This document shows positions 1 to 6,456 of a DNA stretch of 12,103 nucleotides, one piece after another. Positions within the stretch are counted from its first letter, which is position 1. The number at the start of each line of letters is the position of its first letter. Under the pieces are notes generated by a model. That model searched no databases. It had not been told where the DNA came from and saw nothing but the letters and a program-made list of their open reading frames with translations. Source of the DNA: QQUK01 sp913009765 (GTDB lineage Bacteria; Zixibacteria; MSB-5A5; GN15; FEB-12); the NCBI GenBank assembly GCA_937900185.1, contig CALCCW010000130.1, positions 1 through 12,103 on the forward strand, read 5' to 3'. A program made the position numbers and the translations under genes.

Positions 1-65
1 TTTTTTTAATGATACGGCGACCACCGAGATCTACACTCTTTCCCTACACGACGCTCTTCCGATCT
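1..65. other. Illumina P5/universal adapter (artefact)
   Basis: This is not biological sequence. Seven T residues are followed at position 8 by AATGATACGGCGACCACCGA and the rest of the 58-nt TruSeq universal adapter, ending in GCTCTTCCGATCT at 65. The leading T run is the reverse complement of the A homopolymer that reads show after running off the end of an adapter. The contig end was therefore built from an untrimmed read of a fragment shorter than the read length. Genomic sequence begins at about 66. The gene cut at this boundary is truncated by the assembly, not by biology. Confidence 0.98.
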
Positions 66-66
66 G

Positions 67-624
67 GGATTTGTTATCGGTTCTATCGGTGAACAATTTT
101 CTTTAGCGGGCTATCAAAATGCTCTTTCAATTTCTATGGGTGTTTTGATTTTAATTATGGTATTAGTTCCAACCGGTTTTTTCAATAAATTATTTCCCTT
201 TCAAATTTTTACAAAAGTTTCGACAAAAGTAAAACAATACTGGGGCATATTATTTAAAAACTCATCTATTACTTCTCTGTTTTTAATTGGAATTTTAAAC
301 GGGTTTCTCCCCTGCGGTTTTGTATACATTGCTTTGGCAGGTGCAGCCTCGACAGGTTCTATGATTACAGGTTCTTTGTATATGGCATTATTTGGAATGG
401 GGACACTTCCAATTTTATTGGTACTCTCATTTGCAACCGGACTTATTACCGGCAAAGTAAAAAAGACATTTACAAAACTAATCCCTATCGGCGGTGTGGT
501 TATCGCACTCTTAATTATTTTACGAGGTTTATCTTTGGGTATTCCTTATCTAAGTCCAAAAATCCATATCAATCAAACCGGAGGACAAAAAATCGAAAGC
601 TGTCATCCTGTTGAAAGTAAGTAA
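67..624 (+). CDS. SafE/DsbD-type sulfite exporter-like membrane protein, 5' partial
   Basis: This is the C-terminal 185 residues of a polytopic inner-membrane protein of the TauE/SafE-like, DsbD transmembrane-domain superfamily (COG2836-like). An ATG at 136 is internal: the frame stays open back to 67, reading GFVIGSIGEQFSLAGYQNAL, so the true start lies beyond the adapter junction. Visible hydrophobic segments include GVLILIMVLVPTGF, then the family signature NGFLPCGFVYIALAGAASTG, then a helix at YMALFGMGTLPILLVLSF, and a last helix after a lysine-rich loop (VVIALLIILRGLSLG). The protein ends in a short polar tail, SCHPVESK. Family members are often found near cbb3 oxidase assembly genes (ccoG, fixH) and are proposed to act in metal or thiol transport. 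None of those partners is in this contig, so the role here is inference. It has no obvious link to the aromatic pathway downstream and is separated from it by 215 bp. Confidence 0.8.
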   Translation, partial: GFVIGSIGEQFSLAGYQNALSISMGVLILIMVLVPTGFFNKLFPFQIFTKVSTKVKQYWGILFKNSSITSLFLIGILNGFLPCGFVYIALAGAASTGSMITGSLYMALFGMGTLPILLVLSFATGLITGKVKKTFTKLIPIGGVVIALLIILRGLSLGIPYLSPKIHINQTGGQKIESCHPVESK

Positions 625-722
625 AACATTATAATTCATGAATAACCTGTCTCGCATTTGGGATAATTATCTAATTTCATGGACTTTATCACGCTATTAT
701 ATCTTTTTTGCCAAGAATTCTA

Positions 723-751
723 TTGCCAAAAGCATCCGTATATTATATAAT
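723..751 (+). promoter_or_regulatory. Candidate sigma70-type promoter of the hpd-led cluster
   Basis: TTGCCA (723-728) and a perfect TATAAT (746-751) are separated by exactly 17 nt. They lie in the 215-bp gap between the SafE-like gene and hpd. Transcription from here would start near 758 and leave an A-rich leader of about 80 nt before the hpd ATG. The region is AT-rich, so a chance match is possible. If the host is a true Bacteroidota member, its main sigma factor would prefer a different consensus. Confidence 0.42.
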
Positions 752-839
752 TTTAGACATTATTGACTTAAACAACGTATAAATACGAAGATAAAAACGA
801 AAACAAGAAGTTTGAAACTTTTTTTACAGGAGATTATAA

Positions 840-1979
840 ATGTCAGATATCTTAGGAATCAGAGGATATGATTATATTGAGTTTTATGTCGGCTCTGCCA
901 AAATGGTTGCATATTGGTATGCAAAAGCACTCGGCATGAACATCACCGGATACGCCGGACCTGAAACAGGAATTCGTGACCGCATTTCATATTATTTGAC
1001 TAAAAATAATTTGAAATTTGTCATTACTTCACCGGTTCAGCCGGACTGTTATGAAGTCTTCCAATTTGTGAACCGTCATGGTGATGGTGTCAAACGTTGG
1101 TCGGTTGAAGTTGATAATGTCGAAAAAGCATTTACGTATGCCACCCAAAATGGTGCTATTTTAGTTGAACGACCACATAAACTTGAAGACCATAACGGCT
1201 ATATTGAAGAGGCAGCGATTCGTTTATATGATGACACCGAGTTAGTTTATATCAACAAAGATAACTATAAACATATTTTCAAACCCGGTTTTTGTGAACC
1301 TCGCCAGAAAATAAATATCGAATGTGAAGAGACCGGTTTAATTGGCGTTGATCATATTGTCGGAAATGTTCGTGAAAATGAAATGAATATTTGGGCAAGT
1401 TATTTTAACAAAACTATGAACTTTGAAACTTTCGTAGATTTCAAAGCAGGTGATATTGGTACTAAATTCTCAGCTTTATTGTCAAAAGTTGTTCGCTCTG
1501 CTGATTCTAAGATTAAAAACCCAATCAACGAGCCTTATGAAGGTCTAAAAAAATCACAGATAGAAGAATATATAGAACAATATTATGGCTCCGGCGTACA
1601 GCATATTGCAATTGAATCAAATGATATTATTAAAACTATTTCTGCCCTGCGAAAAAATGGTGTTGAGTTTTTAGAAATTCCCTCAACTTATTATGACATG
1701 CTTCGCAAACGGGATGATTTGAATATCAAAGAAAACATTGACGACTTACAAAGAGAACATATTCTCTGTGATAAAGAAGCCGAAGGGTATCTTCTGCAGT
1801 TATTTACAAAACCAATCGGCGACCGTCCGACTTTTTTCTTTGAGTTTATTCAGCGAATAGATGGAGCCCAAGGGTTTGGAAAAGGTAATTTCCAATCGCT
1901 GTTTGAATCTATTGAACTTGATCAGAAGTTACGAGGCAACTTAGACAAAACAGCAGAAGAGTTAATGCCGCCATGTTAG
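840..1979 (+). CDS. hpd: 4-hydroxyphenylpyruvate dioxygenase
   Basis: This is a cytoplasmic Fe(II) dioxygenase that converts 4-hydroxyphenylpyruvate and O2 to homogentisate and CO2, the committed step of tyrosine catabolism. It has 379 residues, a normal family length, with two vicinal-oxygen-chelate domains. The N-terminal domain (about 8-140) opens with YDYIEFYVGSAKMVAYWY. The catalytic C-terminal domain (about 165-350) carries the three iron ligands in conserved settings: His172 in GVDHIVGNV, His255 in GVQHIAIES and Glu335 in FFFEFIQR. The substrate-side motif NPINEP (227-232) and the C-terminal GFGKGNF gate motif (345-351) are also present. AGGAG at 828-832, 7 nt before the ATG, fixes the start. 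It is the first gene of the aromatic block, followed after 141 bp by hmgA, which performs the next step. Confidence 0.97.
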   Translation: MSDILGIRGYDYIEFYVGSAKMVAYWYAKALGMNITGYAGPETGIRDRISYYLTKNNLKFVITSPVQPDCYEVFQFVNRHGDGVKRWSVEVDNVEKAFTYATQNGAILVERPHKLEDHNGYIEEAAIRLYDDTELVYINKDNYKHIFKPGFCEPRQKINIECEETGLIGVDHIVGNVRENEMNIWASYFNKTMNFETFVDFKAGDIGTKFSALLSKVVRSADSKIKNPINEPYEGLKKSQIEEYIEQYYGSGVQHIAIESNDIIKTISALRKNGVEFLEIPSTYYDMLRKRDDLNIKENIDDLQREHILCDKEAEGYLLQLFTKPIGDRPTFFFEFIQRIDGAQGFGKGNFQSLFESIELDQKLRGNLDKTAEELMPPC

Positions 1980-2008
1980 ACGATTTGTTGATAAAGTCTT
2001 TCAAAGCG

Positions 2009-2061
2009 TCGTCGGGAACCCTTTCCCGACGATTAAACAGTCAGGAATGGGTTCCTGACTG
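2009..2061 (+). repeat. Twin related palindromes (two tandem hairpins) between hpd and hmgA
   Basis: There are two perfect inverted repeats 5 nt apart. The first (2009-2032) has a 10-bp stem TCGTCGGGAA/TTCCCGACGA and loop CCCT. The second (2038-2061) has a 10-bp stem CAGTCAGGAA/TTCCTGACTG and loop TGGG. Both fit one consensus, GTCRGGAA-N4-TTCCYGAC. A G-C pair in copy 1 is replaced by an A-T pair in copy 2, a compensatory change that keeps the stem. In addition GGAACCC (2015-2021) is exactly complementary to GGGTTCC (2049-2055), so an alternative long-range pairing or kissing interaction is possible. The next T run (2073-2078) is 11 nt past stem 2, so this is not a textbook intrinsic terminator. 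A REP-like element, an mRNA processing or stability element, and a leaky attenuator are all possible. Confidence 0.8.
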
Positions 2062-2120
2062 CTCCATTTGGACTTTTTTGACAAACACTAAAACGAAATA
2101 GAAGATAAAGGAACATAATT

Positions 2121-3281
2121 ATGCCTTTTTATCATAAATTGGGTGAAATCCCGCGGGTGAAACATACAACTTTTTTTAAACCTGATGGTAAATCACTGTA
2201 CCGCGAAGAACTTATTTCATCTAAGGGATTTTCCGGTATTTATTCAAATGTCTATCATCATCATTTACCGACTGCAGTAAAATCTGTCAAAGAGATTTCA
2301 ATGTATAAAGAAACTTCCTGGGGAGAAGCACCGGTATTGTATTATCATTGCTTTTCCGCAAATAAAAAAACTGGCGGGAATTTTATTGAAAGTCGTGACG
2401 AATATTTTGTCAATCCAAGTTGTAAAATTTCCATTGCGTATATTACCAAAGATACTGATGATTTCTACCGCAACGCTTTAGGAGCCGAATATATTTTTGT
2501 TCATCACGGAAGCGGTGTTCTTCTTAGCCATTTTGGAGCAATTAAATACTCTGAAGGTGACCAATTAGTTATTCCACGTGCAACAACCTATCAGATGAAA
2601 TTTGATAATTATGAAAATAATAAAATTCTTATAGTCGAGTCTGACACTGCTTATGAATTGCCAAATCATTATAAGAATGCATACGGACAAATGGAAGAAC
2701 ATGCTCCCTATTGTGAGCGTGATTTCCGTCCTCCTGAATTCACCGAACCAATCACTGATATTGGAGAATTCAGAATTATTGTCAAAGCAAAAGAAAGATA
2801 TTTTGAACATATCGTCCCCAATCATCCTTTTGGTGTTGTCGGGTGGGACGGCTTTTTATATCCATATGCTTTTAACATCAAAGACTACCACCCCAAAGTA
2901 GGGCGAATTCATCTTCCCCCTCCGGTTCATCTCGCTTTTGTAACCGGCGGGTTTATAATTTGTAATTTTGTCCCAAGATTATATGATTTTCATGATTCTG
3001 CAATTCCGGCACCTTATTTTCATTCTAATATTGATTCTGATGAAGTTCTCTATTATGTTGAGGGTGACTTTATGTCTCGTAAAGGGATTCAGGAAGGGTC
3101 ATTTACTCTTCATCCGGGCGGTCTGCCTCATGGACCTCAACCGGGAAGAACTGAAGACTCTGTTGGAGCAAAAGAGACAAACGAATGGGCAGTAATGATT
3201 GACACCTATGCCCCGCTTACTCCGACAACAAATGTGAAAGATACTATTGATAAGGACTACGCACAATCTTGGTTAGAATAA
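2121..3281 (+). CDS. hmgA: Homogentisate 1,2-dioxygenase, compact bacterial form
   Basis: This Fe(II) ring-cleaving enzyme oxidises homogentisate to 4-maleylacetoacetate. At 386 residues it is shorter than the roughly 440-residue human/Pseudomonas type. The fold is a double-stranded beta-helix (cupin-like). The iron site sits in the C-terminal half: His301 in PYFHSNIDSDEVLYYVEGDF, Glu308 in the same motif, and His337 in LPHGPQPG. Ligand assignment is by comparison with human His335, Glu341 and His371. The His-to-Glu spacing is seven here versus six in the human enzyme. His270 in PPPVHLAF is a candidate second-shell catalytic histidine. AAGGAA at 2108-2113, 7 nt before the ATG, supports the start. 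It follows hpd across the twin-hairpin spacer and is followed 18 bp later by the aminotransferase. No frameshift or missing key residue is apparent. Confidence 0.95.
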   Translation: MPFYHKLGEIPRVKHTTFFKPDGKSLYREELISSKGFSGIYSNVYHHHLPTAVKSVKEISMYKETSWGEAPVLYYHCFSANKKTGGNFIESRDEYFVNPSCKISIAYITKDTDDFYRNALGAEYIFVHHGSGVLLSHFGAIKYSEGDQLVIPRATTYQMKFDNYENNKILIVESDTAYELPNHYKNAYGQMEEHAPYCERDFRPPEFTEPITDIGEFRIIVKAKERYFEHIVPNHPFGVVGWDGFLYPYAFNIKDYHPKVGRIHLPPPVHLAFVTGGFIICNFVPRLYDFHDSAIPAPYFHSNIDSDEVLYYVEGDFMSRKGIQEGSFTLHPGGLPHGPQPGRTEDSVGAKETNEWAVMIDTYAPLTPTTNVKDTIDKDYAQSWLE

Positions 3282-3299
3282 GAAAGTGCATGAAACAAC

Positions 3300-4424
3300 A
3301 TGATTAAAATACCTCAGTTTGTAAAAAACTTAAAACCGTATAAAGCGGGTAAACCGATTTCAGAACTTGCTCGTGAACAAAACATAACTAAAATTGTAAA
3401 GCTCGCATCAAATGAAAATCCTCTCGGTCCATCACCAAAAGCTGTTGAAGCTATCCAAAAAGCTTTGAGTGGTTTGAACCGTTACACCGATCCTTTATCG
3501 CATGATTTGGTTATGGCTATTGCCAACAAATATAATGTTCTTCCAAACCATGTGATTTGCGGTCATGGAACAGATTCACTGCTTGCATACATCGTTAACG
3601 CTTTTACAACTGAATCTGATGAGATATTGACATCGGAAGGAACATTTATCGGCATCTATGTTTCTATTCGTAAATACGGTCGTAAACTTGTTATGGTACC
3701 TCTTAAAGATTATTCTTTCGACCTTGACGCTATCTGTAGTGCCATTACCGATAAAACAGTCATGATATATCTTGCCAATCCAAACAACCCAACCGGTACT
3801 ATGTTTGAACGGGATGAATTTGAAGAATTCATGGCTAAAGTTCCCAATCATATTATGGTTGTTTTAGATGAAGCATACACAACTTACGCTGATGATAACC
3901 CAAATTATCCTAATGGTGTCAGGTATGACTACGACAATATGGTCGTGACCCGTACCCTCTCAAAAGCTTATGGTTTAGGAGGACTTCGGGTAGGTTTTGC
4001 GGTTGGTCCTGATGAAGTTATCGAATCTCTTTATAAAGTAAAACTTCCTTTTGAGCCAAACCTCTTAGCACAGCAGGGAGCAATCGCCGCTTTAGATGAT
4101 GATGAGTTCCTTTTGAAGACAAAAGAACTTAATAAAACCTCTCTTGCCATACTTAAAGATGGATTAGAAAAAATTGGAATTTCACAAGTTCCGACATCAG
4201 CAAATTTTATTTTATCACTCATGCCGACCGAGCAGTTTGCCAAAGAGTTAACAGATAAATGCATGAATAGAGGATTGATTTTACGTCATGTAAATACATT
4301 TGGAATCCCTACTGGAGTACGTATTAATTCCGGCACTATTGAAGAAACAGATTTTGCCTTAGAAATAATTGAGAAAGTATATAAAACTCTTTGTGAGAAA
4401 CACAAAAAAACAGTTAAATGTTAA
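3300..4424 (+). CDS. hisC: HisC-like aminotransferase, probable tyrosine/aromatic transaminase
   Basis: This is a PLP-dependent fold-type I aminotransferase of 374 residues, closest in motif pattern to histidinol-phosphate aminotransferase. Visible landmarks are KLASNENPLGPSP near residue 34, NRYTDP with the PLP-contacting tyrosine at 62, NPNNPTG (160-166), the cofactor Asp190 in VVLDEAY, the Schiff-base Lys222 in TLSKAYGLGGLR, Arg230, and the substrate-binding arginine candidate Arg341 in VRINSGT. No other his gene is nearby. It sits between hmgA and fahA, so its likely job is transamination of tyrosine (and perhaps phenylalanine) to the 4-hydroxyphenylpyruvate used by Hpd. HisC-family enzymes are known to accept aromatic amino acids. 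No convincing Shine-Dalgarno precedes the ATG. A five-codon ORF (3290-3307) overlaps the start, so translation may be coupled to hmgA. The family is secure; the physiological substrate is inferred. Confidence 0.9.
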   Translation: MIKIPQFVKNLKPYKAGKPISELAREQNITKIVKLASNENPLGPSPKAVEAIQKALSGLNRYTDPLSHDLVMAIANKYNVLPNHVICGHGTDSLLAYIVNAFTTESDEILTSEGTFIGIYVSIRKYGRKLVMVPLKDYSFDLDAICSAITDKTVMIYLANPNNPTGTMFERDEFEEFMAKVPNHIMVVLDEAYTTYADDNPNYPNGVRYDYDNMVVTRTLSKAYGLGGLRVGFAVGPDEVIESLYKVKLPFEPNLLAQQGAIAALDDDEFLLKTKELNKTSLAILKDGLEKIGISQVPTSANFILSLMPTEQFAKELTDKCMNRGLILRHVNTFGIPTGVRINSGTIEETDFALEIIEKVYKTLCEKHKKTVKC

Positions 4425-4439
4425 AAAGGATTTAAATAT

Positions 4440-5453
4440 ATGAAATTTGTTTCATTTATAAAAGACCAAAAAGTACGAGTCGGCTTATACATCAACGACA
4501 AAATATATGACTTAGCAGAAAATGGTAAAGCTATCGGTCAGCAAATCCCTTCATCTATGCTTGAATTACTGTGGCATGAAGAGTCCGGCATGGATGCTGC
4601 CCGTAAAATTGAAGATGCCATAAAATCTGACAAAACTGCTATAACTGCTGACAAAATAAGAATGCTTGCCCCTATTCCTAACCCTCCCTCTTGCAGAGAT
4701 GCGTATGCTTTCCGTCAGCATGTTGCTACCGCCCGAAGAAACCGTGGTGTTGACATGATTCCCGAATTTGATATGTACCCAATATTTTATTTCACTAACC
4801 ATAATGCTATTTATGGTGAAGGCGATATCTTAATCGAAGATGACCATTTACAAAAACTTGATTTTGAACTTGAGGCTGCTATTGTTGTCGGAAAACGTGG
4901 CAAAAATATCTCTTCAAAAAATGCCGACCAATATATCGCAGGTTATACTATCATGAACGATCTCTCTGCTCGGGTTTTGCAAATGGAAGAAATGAAACTC
5001 AATTTAGGACCTGCCAAAGGAAAAGATTTTGCTACTGTCATTGGTCCCCGGATGGTGACACCTGACGAATTAGATAAGTACAAAATTGAAACTGAATTTG
5101 GGAACAAGTATGATTTAACTATGAAAGCATTCCACAACGGCAAACAGATTTCAGAGGGTAATATGAAAGATATGAACTGGACCTTTGCCGAAATCTTAGA
5201 ACGGGCATCTTACGGTACAGAAATTTACCCCGGAGACGTTATCGGGTCAGGTACTGTCGGAACCGGTTGTTATCTGGAGTTAAACGGTACTTGGACATTA
5301 GAAGCAAAAGCAAAAGGTGAAAAACACAACCCTGTTTGGCTTCAAAATGGTGATACCATTGAAATGACTATCGACGGCTTAGGAAAACTCTCAAACAAAA
5401 TAGTTAAATCAACTGAAAGCAATTCTATTTTAGCCAAGAAGAAAAAGGCGTAA
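4440..5453 (+). CDS. fahA: Fumarylacetoacetase (fumarylacetoacetate hydrolase)
   Basis: This cytoplasmic Mg/Ca-dependent hydrolase cleaves the C-C bond of fumarylacetoacetate to fumarate and acetoacetate, the final step of homogentisate degradation. It has 337 residues: a small N-terminal domain (about 1-75) and the FAH catalytic fold after it. Key residues match mouse FAH in type and spacing: Asp87 and the catalytic His94 in DAYAFRQH (seven residues apart, as Asp126 and His133 in mouse), metal ligands Glu143 and Glu145 in LDFELEAAIVVG, and Asp174 in MNDLSARVLQ. Gly-rich GDVIGSGTVGTGCYLE (266-280) lines the active site. AAAAGGA at 4424-4430 precedes the ATG by 9 nt. The gene starts 15 bp after the aminotransferase. 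The family contains other beta-diketone hydrolases, but the residue match and the hpd-hmgA context favour true fumarylacetoacetase. Confidence 0.94.
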   Translation: MKFVSFIKDQKVRVGLYINDKIYDLAENGKAIGQQIPSSMLELLWHEESGMDAARKIEDAIKSDKTAITADKIRMLAPIPNPPSCRDAYAFRQHVATARRNRGVDMIPEFDMYPIFYFTNHNAIYGEGDILIEDDHLQKLDFELEAAIVVGKRGKNISSKNADQYIAGYTIMNDLSARVLQMEEMKLNLGPAKGKDFATVIGPRMVTPDELDKYKIETEFGNKYDLTMKAFHNGKQISEGNMKDMNWTFAEILERASYGTEIYPGDVIGSGTVGTGCYLELNGTWTLEAKAKGEKHNPVWLQNGDTIEMTIDGLGKLSNKIVKSTESNSILAKKKKA

Positions 5454-5461
5454 ATCTCTTT

Positions 5462-6454
5462 ATGACAGACAAAGGGAAAAAAACTTTTATATCAGTTAAT
5501 CCTAAAGAAGCATCTTTGCAGGAAGTGCATAAACTTCTTTTGGGAGGCATCACTCCCCGCCCGATAGCTTTGGTCTCTACAATATCTGAAGATGGGATCA
5601 ATAATCTTTCACCTTTTTCATTTTATAATGCTTTTGGTGCTAATCCTCCGATTGTTGTCTTTTCCCCTGCTCGCAGAGGACGTGACGGCAGCACTAAAGA
5701 CACTCTGAATAATTTACAAAAGATAAAAGAATGTGTTGTACAGGCTGTCTCGTATGACATTGTGCAGCAGGTCAGTTTGGCATCAACTGAATACGACTCT
5801 CATACCGACGAATTTATCAAAAGCGGTTTGACACCGATTGATTCCGATATGGTACAGCCAAAACGGGTGGCAGAATCACCATTTCAAATGGAGTGCATTG
5901 TTCAGCAAATTATTCCATTGGGTGAAAATAATGGTTCAGGCAACTTGGTTATTTGTGAAGTTGTCAAAATTCATTTTGATGAATCAATAATGCACGATGG
6001 TGTCATTGAACCAAATCTCATTCGTCTTGTCGGCAGAAACTCTGCCAACTATTATTCAAAAGCGTTTGATACTGCTATTTTTGAAATCGAAAAACCAATA
6101 TCAACAAAAGGAATAGGCATAGATAACCTTCCTGATTATATCAAACATTCAGAAATCTTGACAGGAAACAATTTAGGACAATTAGGGAATATTAAAACGT
6201 TACCAACAAAAGAAGAAATTTTAAAATTCATCGCATCGTATACAAAAACAAACTTTAATGATTCAGAAATAACAACAATTGTCAATAACTCAGATTTCCA
6301 TATTGTGTATTCAGCAGGTCTTTCTCTATCAGAAAAAGATAAAAAAAACAGTAAACGAATTATTGAAATTGCTGCAAGAAATGCATTGGAACAAAATGAT
6401 ATTACTTTTGCCATACATGCCTTGATGTCTCTTGAGACAATTAACGGGAACTAA
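5462..6454 (+). CDS. Flavin reductase family protein with C-terminal helical tail
   Basis: This is a 330-residue protein with an FMN-binding split-barrel (flavin reductase-like) domain at about 20-205. The characteristic stretch is TPRPIALVST followed by NLSPFSFYNAFGANPPIVVF (residues 31-67), then TKDTLNN (78-84) and LVGRNSANYYSK (189-200). A linker KGIGIDNLPDYIKHSEILTGN (216-236) follows. A tail of about 85 residues (246-330) is predicted by eye to be mostly helical and I do not recognise it. Such proteins normally bind FMN or use NAD(P)H to reduce flavin. Its step in tyrosine catabolism is not established. Position (8 bp after fahA, 2 bp before the CoA ligase) shows co-transcription with the pathway. 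Candidate roles are supplying reduced flavin, reducing a quinone or dihydropterin by-product, or replacing the missing isomerase; all are inference. No good Shine-Dalgarno precedes the ATG, so translation is probably coupled to fahA. Confidence 0.85.
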   Translation: MTDKGKKTFISVNPKEASLQEVHKLLLGGITPRPIALVSTISEDGINNLSPFSFYNAFGANPPIVVFSPARRGRDGSTKDTLNNLQKIKECVVQAVSYDIVQQVSLASTEYDSHTDEFIKSGLTPIDSDMVQPKRVAESPFQMECIVQQIIPLGENNGSGNLVICEVVKIHFDESIMHDGVIEPNLIRLVGRNSANYYSKAFDTAIFEIEKPISTKGIGIDNLPDYIKHSEILTGNNLGQLGNIKTLPTKEEILKFIASYTKTNFNDSEITTIVNNSDFHIVYSAGLSLSEKDKKNSKRIIEIAARNALEQNDITFAIHALMSLETINGN

Positions 6455-6456
6455 AA

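Noticed and set aside
136..138. ATG as the start of the SafE-like gene
   Set aside because: The frame is open upstream to the adapter junction and reads membrane-protein-like sequence consistent with the family, so this is an internal Met.
661..672. Short palindrome GATAATTATC downstream of the SafE-like gene
   Set aside because: A 10-nt AT-rich palindrome without loop or T tract is expected by chance in this composition.
2009..2061. CRISPR-like repeat pair
   Set aside because: There are only two short palindromic units with a 5-nt spacer, no array, and no cas genes.
2009..2078. Intrinsic terminator after hpd
   Set aside because: The hairpins are strong, but the only T run starts 11 nt after the second stem. 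The twin-palindrome interpretation fits better.
2565..3195. Overlapping ORFs in other frames within hmgA (both strands), and similar ORFs inside hisC, fahA, the ligase and phhA
   Set aside because: They are shadows of well-supported genes, have no family resemblance, and lack ribosome sites.
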